Positions 7,478 to 17,393 are shown, numbered from the stretch's first letter. The stretch is DNA of 64,000 nt from SG8-30 sp963695085 (GCA_963695085.1 CAVOFV010000007.1:1-64000); one strand, 5' to 3'. A program made the numbers and translations. The notes: a model not told the origin generated them from the sequence alone.

Positions 7478-7834
7478 ATGTCAAACAACGTGGTCGGATA
7501 CCTGGTGCAGCTGCTCCTGGTTACGGGGCTCATGATCCTGGTGTTTGGCTTGGTAAGGCGAAGCGCCAGGAGCCTGCTGGACGACGTTGTGCGGCTCCCG
7601 GCTGGGACCGAATTCTACATGCGAGTACTGCTCCTCCTGCTCGTCTTTGCAGGTCTTGAAGCCGCGGTCGGAGACCGGTGGGACATCAAGCCCGATGCCG
7701 CCTTCATGGAGTATGTCTGGAACATTGCCGGGACCATTGGTGAGGCGCTGCAGACGGCTTTCTGGCTGATCATGATCTACATGGTGCTGATGACCGTCCT
7801 GACCGCGACGCTGAGACGCGGGTCATCGCGTTGA
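7478..7834 (+). CDS. Unknown membrane protein (three helices), first of a pair
   Basis: A 118-residue protein with hydrophobic segments at about 6-25 (VGYLVQLLLVTGLMILVFGL), 49-65 (RVLLLLLVFAGLEAA) and 91-110 (ALQTAFWLIMIYMVLMTVLTA). The middle loop contains GDRWDIKPDAAFMEYVWN. I do not recognise the family. The ATG at 7478 has GGAAGG just upstream, which decides against the in-frame GTG at 7466. Its TGA overlaps the TTG start of the next gene, so the two are co-translated and may form a complex. Confidence 0.7.
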   Translation: MSNNVVGYLVQLLLVTGLMILVFGLVRRSARSLLDDVVRLPAGTEFYMRVLLLLLVFAGLEAAVGDRWDIKPDAAFMEYVWNIAGTIGEALQTAFWLIMIYMVLMTVLTATLRRGSSR

Positions 7835-8264
7835 GCAACGCACAGTACCTGTTCCTCTCATATTTGCTGGTCAGCCTGGCTGCCGTTGGACTGTCTTGGG
7901 TTTCGTTCCAGTTCTTGAAAGGGCCGTTCCTGGAAGCACTCGGTGAGCCCGCGATGGCCCCGTTGAGGCGGATCCTCAGCAGATTCTTGCGGCCCGGCTT
8001 GATCATGATTGGACTGGCTGGTTTTGCATCGGTCAGCTACCGCAGCTGCATGGGTCCGAAGACCTATGTGGACATCATCGCCGAGCGCTCCTACCTCGTC
8101 TTCAAGACGCACGAGCAGCTCACCGCCATCTTCGAATACCTCAGCTATGCGGTAGTAGCCTGGGCGACTCTGCTGGCGCTAGCGTTGTGCATTGCCAGAA
8201 ATTCGGATGACGTGCCGCAATCTGGCGACCCGCACGAATCCGCCTTGGGGCTGCTGCATGGAAA

Positions 8265-8286
<22 letters not shown>
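7831..8286 (+). CDS. Unknown membrane protein, second of a pair; ends inside tRNA-Phe
   Basis: A 151-residue protein with segments at about 7-26 (LFLSYLLVSLAAVGLSWVSF), 52-69 (RPGLIMIGLAGFASVSY) and 103-123 (YAVVAWATLLALALCIA). A TTG start at 7831 overlaps the preceding stop by four bases. The last residues (NGGQGRN) are encoded by the antisense of the tRNA-Phe 3' end, so the gene runs 22 bases into the tRNA. That suggests the reading frame was joined to tRNA sequence when a segment inserted there. The family is unknown. Confidence 0.65.
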
Positions 8287-8340
<54 letters not shown>

Positions 8341-8439
8341 GCCGGTAGGGTCGCGTATTACACAAGCAGCACGGGATGTCGTCAAGGAATCCAACCGGCG
8401 CCACTGGAAGCCGCAGGTTAACGCAGCAATACCCGACGC

Positions 8440-9915
8440 CTATTGCGCCGAATCGGGCGGTGTCTGGCAGATCGTCACGAACACCGGGTTGGAATAGAAC
8501 CACAGGTCGCCCCAGGGATTCTCGCCCGGCCGGTCCGGTTGTGGTTCCAGTTCGTCACCGTTGGTCCCCCGCACACGCAGGTAGAGTGGTTCCCGCACGT
8601 CGTTGAGGGTGTACTGCATTACCCGGTAATGGCCGTCAGCGCGCCAGGATGCGGGCGTGAATCGTCGCACCACCCGGGCGGTGGGGTTGCTGTCCGACTC
8701 GCGATCCGCGGTCGGACCAAGCACCTTGCCGACGATCAGGTCCACGCGCGACACCGATGGATCATCGCCGCGGTGGTTGGGGCCGTCCGGGTCGCGGAAG
8801 CGAATCGTCACCTCCACTTCTGAACCACTCGCAACGCCAAGCTCGCCGCCGATTCCGGCCGAAACGCCGCTGGCCGTCGCGCTCACATACAACTCCGAGA
8901 TCAGGTCACCCGTGGTGACGAAGATCCGCCCGGCGCGGATGCCCGCCAGGACGTCGTCGTACGTGCGCTCCGCGTACACATAGGTCTTTGAGTATTCCCC
9001 GGGCCAGAAATCCGCGCCACCTTCCGTGAAATGCACGTGCGAGTCCGAGTTGGCCGTGACCCACCAGCGTCGTCCCTCGCCCAGGAACGCGTCCCACAGG
9101 CCACCCAGGCGCGCGGTCATCTGGTCGAAACCGCCCATCGTCGGGTATCTGCTGTAGTCCCCGCGCTCCCTGGCGCGGGTCGGTGCGCCGTCTCGCCCGA
9201 GCGCGAGCGCCTGGTGGCCGGGTGAACCTTCCATGCCGACGGCGATGCCGGGCGCCGTGTCGTTCCAGTCCCTGAGTTCAGCCGGGTGGTCAAAGCCGTA
9301 CTCGCCCAGGCCTCTCGCTGAGCGCGCGGGATGATTCGCGATCACCACCGGCTTGCGCTCCATCTTGTCCATGTAGCGCAGTGCTTCGAGCATGCCGGGT
9401 TCGGTGTCGCGCGCGGGGTCAAGCGGATATGCCTCGAGCCGGTCGAAACGTGATTCCAGGGCGTACAGCTGTTGGGACTCGTCGTCGCTCTGCGGAATGA
9501 TCAGGCTGCTGTGGTCTGCGCCCGGTGAATTGAGTTCCATAGCGTAGAACACGATCAGTCCGGGCACAGTGCGCCGGGCCTCGAGAACTTCCGGATAGGC
9601 GCGCTCCAGGTTGAGCTTGCTGTGGTTGGGACCCCCGTGGTCGGTGGATGCCATCCAGGTCAGGCCGTGGCGGCTCGCCATCTGTGCGTTCATCGGGATC
9701 GGGTGGGTGACCTCGGCGCCGATCAGGGGCGCTGGCGGATCCTGGCTCCGGTCCCATTCGACGCTGTAACGGGAATGAACGTGGTGATCGCCGGCCAGCC
9801 AGGTCCGGGTCTCGCCTTCGTCGTGGCCGTCCTTGCCCTGCGCGGGGAACAAGGGCAGCAGCAGGACCAGGCAAGCCAGGAGCGAGCGGGATGACGTGGA
9901 CATTGGATGCGGCAT
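8440..9915 (-). CDS. Exported PHP-domain metallohydrolase (CehA/McbA-like)
   Basis: A 491-residue protein with an N-terminal signal peptide (LLACLVLLLPLFPAQG). Metal-binding motifs of the PHP/amidohydrolase-like fold are clear: GDHHVHSRYS (about 43-52), STDHGG (about 90-95), ANHPARS (about 193-199) and ANSDSHVH (about 288-295). The C-terminal part is a beta-rich domain (EVEVTIRFRDPDGPN). The CehA/McbA family includes carbaryl hydrolases and many predicted phosphoesterases, so the substrate remains open. It is divergent from the LacI-type gene and has no obvious operon partner. Confidence 0.85.
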   Translation of the reverse strand: MPHPMSTSSRSLLACLVLLLPLFPAQGKDGHDEGETRTWLAGDHHVHSRYSVEWDRSQDPPAPLIGAEVTHPIPMNAQMASRHGLTWMASTDHGGPNHSKLNLERAYPEVLEARRTVPGLIVFYAMELNSPGADHSSLIIPQSDDESQQLYALESRFDRLEAYPLDPARDTEPGMLEALRYMDKMERKPVVIANHPARSARGLGEYGFDHPAELRDWNDTAPGIAVGMEGSPGHQALALGRDGAPTRARERGDYSRYPTMGGFDQMTARLGGLWDAFLGEGRRWWVTANSDSHVHFTEGGADFWPGEYSKTYVYAERTYDDVLAGIRAGRIFVTTGDLISELYVSATASGVSAGIGGELGVASGSEVEVTIRFRDPDGPNHRGDDPSVSRVDLIVGKVLGPTADRESDSNPTARVVRRFTPASWRADGHYRVMQYTLNDVREPLYLRVRGTNGDELEPQPDRPGENPWGDLWFYSNPVFVTICQTPPDSAQ

Positions 9916-10156
9916 CGCTGCAGTGTCTCAACTGACTGCACGTTTCTCCAATAGGCAGAATCCGCCCGGCGGCTCCGGCCCCTGAAGACCCGCCAACGCG
10001 CTGTTCGGCGCCAACTGGAAACCCGGGATGCCGGCCAGTTACGGTGGTTCTATGCACCATTGTGTCCCGGCCCGGCCATGGCGGTTGTGCTATTGCCATC
10101 GTGGCGCGGTAGCATCAGCCGCAGGCAACGCCCCAGGGCCCCGCCACCGAACCCGG

Positions 10157-11215
10157 ATGCCGTCCGCCAAAGTGCCGAACAAACATACCAAGCCAACGTC
10201 ACTCGACATCGCCCAGCAGGCGCACGTGTCACAGGCGACCGTCTCCCGCGCACTGCGTGACAGCCCGCTGGTCAAGCCCGAGACGCGGACCCGCATCAAG
10301 CAGATCGCCCAGGACCTTCATTACCGCACCGATCGCAGCGCTGCGGGTTTGAGGTCCCGGCGCAGCCAGACACTGGCGCTGCTGCTGTTCGAGGAGTCCC
10401 CGGAAGAATCGCAGATCAACCCGTTCTTCCTGACGATGCTTGCGCATATCACCCAGACCGCGGCGCGACGCAAATTCGACCTGCTGATTTCGTTCCAGCA
10501 GCTCAGTGAGGACTGGCACAGCGATTACGAGGAAAGCAACCGGGCAGACGGCCTGATCCTGCTTGGCTACGGCGACTACGTCAGCTATGCCGACCGGTTG
10601 CAGCGCCTCACCGAGAGCGGCACCCACTTCATCATCTGGGGGCCGGTCATCGAGGAACTGCCGGGACATTACCTGAGTTGCGACAACGCCCGCGGCGCAC
10701 GGCTGGCGACCGAGCACTTGCTTGCCGTCGGGCGGCGGAAGATCGCCTTTGCCGGCGGCGCTTCGGAGCATTGCCCGGAATTCCAGCAGCGCCACAGCGC
10801 TTATGCGCAGGCGCTGCGCGACGCCGGCTACGAGCCGGACGACCGCCTGCAGGCGGACGCACAAAGCCAGGAATCGCACGGTTACGAGGCCGGGATGCAG
10901 CTCGTGGATTCAGGCGTGCAGTTCGACGCGGTCTTCGCGGCCAGCGACCTGATCGCTCTTGGCGTGATCCGCGCACTGCAGGATCGTGGCCTCGCCGTGC
11001 CGCGCGACGTCGCGGTGGTCGGCTTCGACGACATACCGGCTGCGTCCTACTGCAACCCGCGGCTCACCACGGTACGGCAGGACACGCGCCTGGCCGGCGA
11101 ACTGCTGGTGGACAATCTGATCAAACTGATCGCGGACGAGTCCGTCCAGTCCACGTTGATAGCGCCGGAGTTGATGGTCCGCGCTTCCTGCGGCAGCCAG
11201 ACCCGCATGCCCTGA
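10157..11215 (+). CDS. LacI-family transcriptional regulator of the glucan locus
   Basis: A 352-residue repressor. The N-terminal helix-turn-helix reads LDIAQQAHVSQATVSRALRD, followed by the hinge-helix region RTDRSAAGLRSRRS. The remaining part is the periplasmic-binding-protein-like sugar domain (LALLLFEE near 75, GLILLGYGDYV, AVFAASDLIALGVIRAL, VVGFDDIPAASY). The ATG at 10157 is chosen because the family N-terminus begins there; earlier in-frame starts add a cysteine-rich tail of no known type. It stands beside the MFS permease, GH13, symporter and receptor genes. Two matching palindromes at 12849-12862 and 20438-20455 are its likely operators. The effector is probably a maltose-type sugar (inference). 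Confidence 0.92.
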   Translation: MPSAKVPNKHTKPTSLDIAQQAHVSQATVSRALRDSPLVKPETRTRIKQIAQDLHYRTDRSAAGLRSRRSQTLALLLFEESPEESQINPFFLTMLAHITQTAARRKFDLLISFQQLSEDWHSDYEESNRADGLILLGYGDYVSYADRLQRLTESGTHFIIWGPVIEELPGHYLSCDNARGARLATEHLLAVGRRKIAFAGGASEHCPEFQQRHSAYAQALRDAGYEPDDRLQADAQSQESHGYEAGMQLVDSGVQFDAVFAASDLIALGVIRALQDRGLAVPRDVAVVGFDDIPAASYCNPRLTTVRQDTRLAGELLVDNLIKLIADESVQSTLIAPELMVRASCGSQTRMP

Positions 11216-11272
11216 GCCGTCGCCCGCGACTGTCTTGGCATTCCGTCGCCGTATTGCCAGCGCCTGGTGTCG

Positions 11273-12769
11273 CTAACTTTCGTGGTCGTCCACGGCCAGC
11301 GTGGCGAGACCGGCCAGCAGCAGCAGCACGCCGCCGGCTACCAGCGCATAGATGCTCTCGCCACCGAGGACCCTTCGCAGGAACACGCCCAGCACGCTGG
11401 CGGCCATGATCTGCGGGATGACGATGAAGAAATTGAAGATGCCCATGTAGATGCCCATCTTCCGCGGCGGCACGGCGCCTGACAGCATCGCATAGGGCAG
11501 CGAGAGGATCGAGGCCCAGGCGAACCCCACGCCGACCATGGCGACCAGCAGCATCCGGGGATCGTCGATGAACAGAAAGGCGATCAGGCCGAACCCGCCG
11601 AGCCACAGGTTGACCAGGTGAGTCCGCTTGCGCCCGATCCTCGCGGCCAGCAAGGGGATCAGCAAGGCGGCGACCGCAGCGAAGCCATTGTAGGCGGCAA
11701 ACAGCACACCCACCCAGTTGGCGCCGTCGTTATAGGCGGCTGACGTGGTGTCGGACGTGCCGTAATGGTGGCTGGTCACGGCCGCGGTCGTATAGATCCA
11801 CATCGCGAACAGCGCGAACCACGACAGGAACTGCACCACCGCGAGCTGCCGCATGACGCGCGGCATGCCGAACAGGTCGTTCACGATGATGTACAGCATG
11901 CCGCCGGTTCTGCCGCGCGACTGCAGCCTGCCGGTCATGACCTGCAGCAAGCCGAAGACCACCGCGCCGACGCCGAGCACGAAGAGTTGCCTGTCCCAGC
12001 CGAAGTAGGCGATGGCGAGACTCAGTACCAGTCCGGCCAGCATCCAGGCCAGGCCCGACGAACGATAGCGGCGGGTGCCGCGCGCCGCCTCGGCAGGCGC
12101 GTCGGTCGCGGCGGCAGGTGGCCCGCTGAATTCCTCCATCTCCGCCGGCGAGTATTCCCGGGTGGAGGTCACGGTCCACACGACCGCCGAGATGAAGACG
12201 GCGGCGCCCAGGTAGAAGGACCACTTGACCGTATCCGGCAACTGCCCGGCGGCCGCTACGTTGCTGACCCCGGCCCAGTTCGCGAGAATCCACGGCAAGG
12301 CAGATGCGACGACCGCCCCCGTGCCGATGAACAGGCTTTGCATGGCGAAGCCGTGGGCGCGCTGCCTGTCGGGCAGCATGTCACCGACCAGCGCACGGAA
12401 CGGCTCCATCGACACGTTGATCGATGCATCCATGATCCACAGCATGCCGGCCGCGACCCACAGGTACGGGCTGTTCGGCATCACCAGCAATGCCGCCGAA
12501 GCCAGGATCGCGCCGTACAGGAAGTATGGCCGGCGGCGGCCCAGCCTGCCCCAGGTCCGGTCGCTCATGTGACCGATGATCGGCTGCACGATGAGGCCGG
12601 TCACCGGCGCGGCCAGCCACAGGATCGGCAGGTCGTCGATGGAGGCGCCCAGCGACTGGAATATCCGGCTGACATTGGCGTTCTGCAGCGCGAAGCCGAA
12701 CTGGATTCCCAGGAATCCGAACGACATGTTCCAGATCTGCCAGAAACCCAGCGATGGCTTCTCGCGCAT
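11273..12769 (-). CDS. MFS sugar transporter (maltose/disaccharide permease type)
   Basis: A 498-residue, roughly 12-helix carrier of the glycoside-pentoside-hexuronide / SLC45-like branch: start MREKPSLGFWQIWNMSFGF, then LWLAAPVTGLIVQPIIGHMSD and RTWGRLGRRRPYFLYGAI, the family's D-R-x-GRRRP motif. A long central loop (about 215-260) separates the two halves. The ATG at 12769 has GGAGAGGG three bases upstream; an earlier in-frame start lies in the operator region. It is divergent from the GH13 alpha-glucosidase and convergent with the LacI gene. Import of maltose or a similar disaccharide into the cytoplasm is likely from context. Confidence 0.88.
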   Translation of the reverse strand: MREKPSLGFWQIWNMSFGFLGIQFGFALQNANVSRIFQSLGASIDDLPILWLAAPVTGLIVQPIIGHMSDRTWGRLGRRRPYFLYGAILASAALLVMPNSPYLWVAAGMLWIMDASINVSMEPFRALVGDMLPDRQRAHGFAMQSLFIGTGAVVASALPWILANWAGVSNVAAAGQLPDTVKWSFYLGAAVFISAVVWTVTSTREYSPAEMEEFSGPPAAATDAPAEAARGTRRYRSSGLAWMLAGLVLSLAIAYFGWDRQLFVLGVGAVVFGLLQVMTGRLQSRGRTGGMLYIIVNDLFGMPRVMRQLAVVQFLSWFALFAMWIYTTAAVTSHHYGTSDTTSAAYNDGANWVGVLFAAYNGFAAVAALLIPLLAARIGRKRTHLVNLWLGGFGLIAFLFIDDPRMLLVAMVGVGFAWASILSLPYAMLSGAVPPRKMGIYMGIFNFFIVIPQIMAASVLGVFLRRVLGGESIYALVAGGVLLLLAGLATLAVDDHES

Positions 12770-12848
12770 GGTCCCTCTCCCCAGCCGTCGGACGGCGCCG
12801 CGACGATCAACGAGAGTCTCGCGGGTGTCTAACTGCGGCACAATGCAA

Positions 12849-12862
12849 TGCAATCGTATTCA
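12849..12862. promoter_or_regulatory. Candidate LacI-family operator between MFS and GH13 genes
   Basis: TGCAATCGTATTCA, differing at one position from TGCAATCGTATGCA in the receptor/amylase intergenic region at 20440-20453. The central CG flanked by near-symmetric arms is the usual shape of LacI-family operators. It lies 80 bases from the MFS start and 92 bases from the GH13 start, so one site can serve both promoters. Confidence 0.65.
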
Positions 12863-12953
12863 GTCTACGCCGCGACTGCGGAATTAATGACAATGGTGCT
12901 CGCGCATGGACTGCCGGTTGGCGGCCCTGCGGACGCGCTACGCAGGGTCGGGC

Positions 12954-14660
12954 ATGAACCAGCAAGACGAACAGGAATGGAAGCTTCAGGTACCGGCCGG
13001 TGCCGGGCGCATCTCGCCGGACGCGGAGTGGTGGCGCGGCGCAGTCATCTACCAGATCTACCCGCGCAGTTTCGCCGACAGCAACGGCGACGGTACCGGT
13101 GACCTGCCAGGCATCGTCGCAAGACTCGACTACATCGCCAGCCTCGGCGTCGACGCCATCTGGATTTCCCCGTTCTTCAAGTCGCCGATGCAGGACTTCG
13201 GTTACGACATCAGTGACTACCGGCAGGTCGACCCGATCTTCGGCAACCTGGATGATTTCGACAGGCTAGTCGACCAGGCGCACAAGCGCGGCATCCGCGT
13301 GATCGTGGACCAGGTGATGAGCCACACCTCAGACCAGCACGCCTGGTTCCAGGCCAGCCGCCAGGACCGCACCAACGACAAGGCCAACTGGTACGTGTGG
13401 GCCGACGCGAAGCCGGACGGCACGCCACCCAACAACTGGCTGTCGATCTTCGGCGGTTCCGCCTGGCAGTGGGAGCCGCGGCGCAGCCAGTACTACCTGC
13501 ACAACTTCCTGGTCAGCCAGCCGGACCTGAACTTTCACGAGCCCCGGGTCCCCGCGCAGATGCTCGAGGAGGCGGAGTTCTGGCTGCAGCGCGGCGTGGA
13601 CGGCTTCCGGCTCGACGCGATCAACTTCTGCTTCCATGACCGGCTGCTGCGCGACAACCCGGCCAAGCCGCCCGAGCAGCGCAAGGCGCGTGGCTACGCC
13701 ACCGACAACCCGTATGCCGCCCAGTTCCACCTGTACGACAACACGCGGCCGGAGAATCTCGCCTTCCTCGAGTCGCTGCGGCAACTGGTCGACCGCTACC
13801 CGCCGGCCCTGACGCTCGGCGAGGTTTCGTCCGAGGAGCCGCTCAGGACCATCGCCGAATACACCAGCGGCGACAATCGCCTGCACATGGCTTACAGCTT
13901 TGAGCTGCTGGTCGATGAACTGTCGACCGAACACATCCGCAGCGTCATCGAGACCTTCGAGACCGCATCGCCGGATTGCTGGCCGTGCTGGGCGATCGGC
14001 AATCACGATGTCGTGCGCGTTGCCTCGCGCTGGGCGAACGGCACGAACGCCACTGCCCACGTCAAGCTGCTCAATGCCTTCCTGTTCTCGCTGCGGGGCG
14101 ACGCCTGCAGTTACCAGGGCGAGGAACTCGGCCTGCCGCAGGCGGACCTGCCGCGGGAGGCCATCCGCGACCCGTATGGCATCGCATTCTGGCCCACCTT
14201 CAAGGGCCGCGATGGCTGTCGTACGCCGATGCCCTGGAACGATGGCGATGCCGCCGGCGGGTTTTCCGACGGACAGCCCTGGCTGCCGGTGCCGCCACAG
14301 CACCGCGCCCTCGCCGTCAGCCGACAGAACACCGATCCAGGCTCGGTGCTGAACGCCTACCGGGGCTTCCTGCACTGGCGCCGGCTGCATCCCGCGCTGC
14401 GTCACGGCGGGATCCGCTTCCTGGACGCGCCGCGCGACACGCTGTGCTTCGTGCGTGACTTCGGCGGCAAGGCCCTGCTGGCCTGCTTCAACTTCGGACT
14501 CGAACCCGCCACGATCCGCCTGCCGGGAAATGGCGGCGTCGAAGTACTGTCGGGACACGGCTTCGGCACTTGCGCCGTAGCGCGAGCGAGCGTAACTGTG
14601 CCGCCTGCGGGCGCATTCTTCGCCTACCTCATGGACCGCGACGGCGCCACAGGACGCTGA
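12954..14660 (+). CDS. GH13 alpha-glucosidase (GH13_23-like), cytoplasmic
   Basis: A 568-residue enzyme without signal peptide. The (beta/alpha)8 barrel starts at AVIYQIYPRSFADSNGDG (about 30-47) and holds the family regions DQVMSH (about 119-124), GFRLDAIN with the nucleophile Asp221, LGEVSS with the acid Glu290 and IGNHDV with Asp352. An alpha-glucosidase or oligo-1,6-glucosidase role, releasing glucose from imported maltose or maltodextrin, fits the sequence and the neighbours. The ATG at 12954 is chosen because the family N-terminus starts near it. The symporter gene begins five bases after its stop, so both are one transcript. Confidence 0.92.
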   Translation: MNQQDEQEWKLQVPAGAGRISPDAEWWRGAVIYQIYPRSFADSNGDGTGDLPGIVARLDYIASLGVDAIWISPFFKSPMQDFGYDISDYRQVDPIFGNLDDFDRLVDQAHKRGIRVIVDQVMSHTSDQHAWFQASRQDRTNDKANWYVWADAKPDGTPPNNWLSIFGGSAWQWEPRRSQYYLHNFLVSQPDLNFHEPRVPAQMLEEAEFWLQRGVDGFRLDAINFCFHDRLLRDNPAKPPEQRKARGYATDNPYAAQFHLYDNTRPENLAFLESLRQLVDRYPPALTLGEVSSEEPLRTIAEYTSGDNRLHMAYSFELLVDELSTEHIRSVIETFETASPDCWPCWAIGNHDVVRVASRWANGTNATAHVKLLNAFLFSLRGDACSYQGEELGLPQADLPREAIRDPYGIAFWPTFKGRDGCRTPMPWNDGDAAGGFSDGQPWLPVPPQHRALAVSRQNTDPGSVLNAYRGFLHWRRLHPALRHGGIRFLDAPRDTLCFVRDFGGKALLACFNFGLEPATIRLPGNGGVEVLSGHGFGTCAVARASVTVPPAGAFFAYLMDRDGATGR

Positions 14661-14665
14661 AAACC

Positions 14666-16333
14666 ATGCTTACAACTCTCGACTGGGCGGTGATCGCCGG
14701 ATATTTCGCCATTGTCTTCGCCGTCGCTTTTGCCGTGACGCGCCGGCGCGCGACGCGCGACTCGGCGGAGGGGTACTTTCTCGGCAGCCGCAACTCCGGC
14801 TGGTTCATCATCGGCGCCTCGCTGTTCGCTTCCAACATCGGATCCGAGCACCTCGTCGGCCTGGCCGGCACCGGCGCGGCGAGCGGCGTCGCGGTGGCGC
14901 AGTTCGAGATCCTCGCTTCATTGATCCTGCTGCTGCTCGGCTGGTTCTTCGTGCCGTTCTACCTGCGCAGCGGTGTGTTCACGATGCCGGAATTCCTGGA
15001 GCGCCGTTACTCGCCCGCCGCGCGCTGGTACCTCGCGGTGATTTCGATCGTCGGCTACGTGCTGACCAAGATCTCGGTCACCATCTTCGCCGGCGGGATC
15101 GTGTTCGAGGCCCTCATGGGCATCGACTTCTGGACCGGCGCGCTGATCGTGGTGGTCGCCACCGGCATCTACACCGTGTTCGGCGGGCTGCGCGCGGTGT
15201 TGTACACCGACATGATGCAGATGTTCGTGATGATCGGCGGCGCGATCCTGGTGACGGTCATCGGGCTGAACGCCTTGGGCGGCTGGGAGTCCATGTACCA
15301 GGAAGCCGGCAGCAGCTTCTTCTCGTTGTGGCGCCCGCTGTCCGACCCGGACTTTCCGTGGACCGGCATCCTGCTGGGCGCGCCGATACTGGGCGTCTGG
15401 TACTGGTGCACCGACCAGTTCATCGTGCAGCGCGTCCTGTCGGCCCGCAACATCGACAATGCGCGCCGCGGGACGATCTTCGGCGGTTTCCTCAAGGTCC
15501 TGCCGCTGTTCATCTTCGTCATCCCCGGCATCATCGCCTATACGCTGGCACAGCGCGGCGATCTCGTGCTGGCTTCGCCAGACCAGGCGCTGCCGACCCT
15601 GATCGGCACGCTGCTGCCGGCCGGCGTCAGGGGACTGGTGGTCGCCGGGCTGATCGCGGCGCTGATGAGCTCGCTGTCGTCCGTGTTCAATTCCTGCTCG
15701 ACGCTGATCACCTGGGACATCTACAAGAAGCTGCAGCCGCAGGCGTCGGAACGGACGCTGGTGGTGGTCGGGCAGCTGGCAACCGTCGCCATGGTCGGCT
15801 GCGGACTGCTGTGGATCCCGATGATGAAGCTGATTTCCGGACAGTTGTACCAGTACTTGCAGAGCGTGCAGGCCTATATCTCGCCGCCGATCGCCGCCGT
15901 GTTCCTGATCGGCGTGTTCTGGAAGCGCGTCAACTCGAGCGGCGCCATCGCCGCCCTGGTGACCGGGTTCGTGCTGGGCATGGCGCGGCTGGTGCTGGAA
16001 CTCAACCGCGCAGGGCTCGGCGACGGACTCCTGGGCTGGTACAGCGGCATCAACTTCCTGCACTTCGCCATCTTCCTCTTCGTGATTTGCGCTGCCGTGC
16101 TGGTCCTCGTGAGTTTCGCCACGCCGCCACCGGCGGATGCGCAGATCGAAGGCCTGACGCTGCAGACAACGCACGCGGCGCCGTTCGTCTCTCCGCAGAC
16201 GCCCGATGCGCCGGAACTCAGCAAGCGGTTACTCGCGATGCAGAGCGACCCCGCCTGGCGCCGCACGGACTTCTGGCTGAGCCTGCTGCTGGCCGGTATC
16301 GTCGGCGTCGTCTGGCTGAGCTTCCGCGGCTAG
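14666..16333 (+). CDS. Sodium:solute symporter (SSS/SGLT family)
   Basis: A 555-residue protein with about 13-14 membrane helices. SSS hallmarks include the early FLGSRNSGWFIIGASLFASNIGSEHLVGLAG region, simplified here as the GSR and ASNIG-S-EH motifs, and the later TDMMQMFVMIGGA and SSLSSVFNSCSTLITWDIY stretches (the Na-binding SSxxSxxNS part). SGLT-type members carry glucose or galactose. It starts five bases after the GH13 stop, with which it is probably translated. It most likely imports glucose or an oligosaccharide, a role inferred from the locus. Confidence 0.9.
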   Translation: MLTTLDWAVIAGYFAIVFAVAFAVTRRRATRDSAEGYFLGSRNSGWFIIGASLFASNIGSEHLVGLAGTGAASGVAVAQFEILASLILLLLGWFFVPFYLRSGVFTMPEFLERRYSPAARWYLAVISIVGYVLTKISVTIFAGGIVFEALMGIDFWTGALIVVVATGIYTVFGGLRAVLYTDMMQMFVMIGGAILVTVIGLNALGGWESMYQEAGSSFFSLWRPLSDPDFPWTGILLGAPILGVWYWCTDQFIVQRVLSARNIDNARRGTIFGGFLKVLPLFIFVIPGIIAYTLAQRGDLVLASPDQALPTLIGTLLPAGVRGLVVAGLIAALMSSLSSVFNSCSTLITWDIYKKLQPQASERTLVVVGQLATVAMVGCGLLWIPMMKLISGQLYQYLQSVQAYISPPIAAVFLIGVFWKRVNSSGAIAALVTGFVLGMARLVLELNRAGLGDGLLGWYSGINFLHFAIFLFVICAAVLVLVSFATPPPADAQIEGLTLQTTHAAPFVSPQTPDAPELSKRLLAMQSDPAWRRTDFWLSLLLAGIVGVVWLSFRG

Positions 16334-16345
16334 CATCTTCATCTT

Positions 16346-16390
16346 GGTGCCGGGTCGCGGGTTTCGCGGGTTTCGCGGGTTTCGCGGCTG
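16346..16390. repeat. Left REP-like repeat with GGGTTTCGC units
   Basis: It begins GGTGCCGGGTCGC and then carries three copies of the 9-base unit GGGTTTCGC, where the right-hand repeat shows only about one and a half. The first 28 bases are the exact reverse complement of 17394-17421. Confidence 0.85.
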
Positions 16391-16496
16391 ACATATCCCG
16401 GAGTTATTGTCCGGTCGCACTGGATTGTCGACTCCGCGTTGACAAGGAGGCACCGCATGCTCCTTCGCCATCACCTGGCAACCCGCGCAGGCGACG

Positions 16497-17384
16497 ATGC
16501 CCCGCCGGCCACGAATACATGTCCCCGGTGCCTTCTATCACGTCACCCTGCGCGGCAATCACCGGCGGGCCATCTTCTATAGCGTTGACGACCGTCGGCT
16601 ACTCGGGCAAATCGTAGCCAGCACGCTCCGGCGCTTCCCTGCCCGGGTGCATGCCTATTGCTGGATGAGCAATCATATTCACCTGCTGATCCAGGCTGGG
16701 GAAATGCCACTGGGGCGCGTCGTCCACCGTGTCGCCAGTCGGTATGCGAGAGTTGTCCAGGCCCGTCTTGCGACGACCGGGCATTTGTTCGAGCGCAGGT
16801 ATCACGCCGTGCTGGTCGATGCGGACGCGTACCTTCTTACGCTGGTGCGCTACATTCATCTCAATCCGGTGCGTGCCGGCGTCGTCGAGAGGATCGGCGA
16901 CTATCCGTGGTCCAGTCATCATGACTACGTCGGGACCCGCTTCGAGCCGTGGGTCACGACCGACTTCGCCCTGGCCATGTTCGCCGCACATCGTTCGCGG
17001 GCGGTCGCACGTTATCGCGCATTTGTAGAGAGCCAGGATGCGGCGACCAGTCAGTCTCCGCTCGAACAGACTAATCCACGCGACCCCCGGGTGCTTGGCA
17101 GTGATGACTTTCTCGGCGAGATCCCGGTCGTGGTCAGGCGTTCGAATGCACAATGCGATCTTGCAGGCCTGATTGAGCAGGCCTGCCGCACGCACGGGGT
17201 GCATGTCGAGGACCTGCGTGCGGACATCCGCCAGCGGAAACTGACCGCCATTCGCGCATGGATCGGCCACCAGGCAGTCACCCAGCGCATCGCCAGTCTC
17301 TCGGAAGTGGCCCGCAGCTTACATCGTAGTGAATCGTCACTTCGCGAATTGGTGCTGCGGCACCACCCGCCCGACTGCCGCTGA
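16497..17384 (+). CDS. REP-associated tyrosine transposase (RAYT, Y1-transposase/IS200-like)
   Basis: A 295-residue protein with the HUH single-strand-nuclease fold: RIHVPGAFYHVTLRGNHRR at the N-terminus, the metal-binding pair in SNHIHLL (His60 and His62), and the segment YLLTLVRYIHLNPVRAG (about 112-128) with the candidate catalytic tyrosine. The fold continues into YPWSSHHDYVG. The C-terminal 100 residues carry a helical DNA-binding extension (ASLSEVARSLHRSESSLREL). This is the RAYT / TnpA-REP group, which is domesticated and linked to REP sequences; the matching repeats on both sides agree. The ATG at 16497 begins the family consensus MPRRPRIxxPG. Confidence 0.9.
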   Translation: MPRRPRIHVPGAFYHVTLRGNHRRAIFYSVDDRRLLGQIVASTLRRFPARVHAYCWMSNHIHLLIQAGEMPLGRVVHRVASRYARVVQARLATTGHLFERRYHAVLVDADAYLLTLVRYIHLNPVRAGVVERIGDYPWSSHHDYVGTRFEPWVTTDFALAMFAAHRSRAVARYRAFVESQDAATSQSPLEQTNPRDPRVLGSDDFLGEIPVVVRRSNAQCDLAGLIEQACRTHGVHVEDLRADIRQRKLTAIRAWIGHQAVTQRIASLSEVARSLHRSESSLRELVLRHHPPDCR

Positions 17385-17393
17385 CACCACGCC

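Noticed and set aside
16355..16388. Three GGGTTTCGC repeats considered as a CRISPR or VNTR start
   Set aside because: Units are contiguous with no spacers, only three copies, and match the REP-type repeat on the other side of the transposase.
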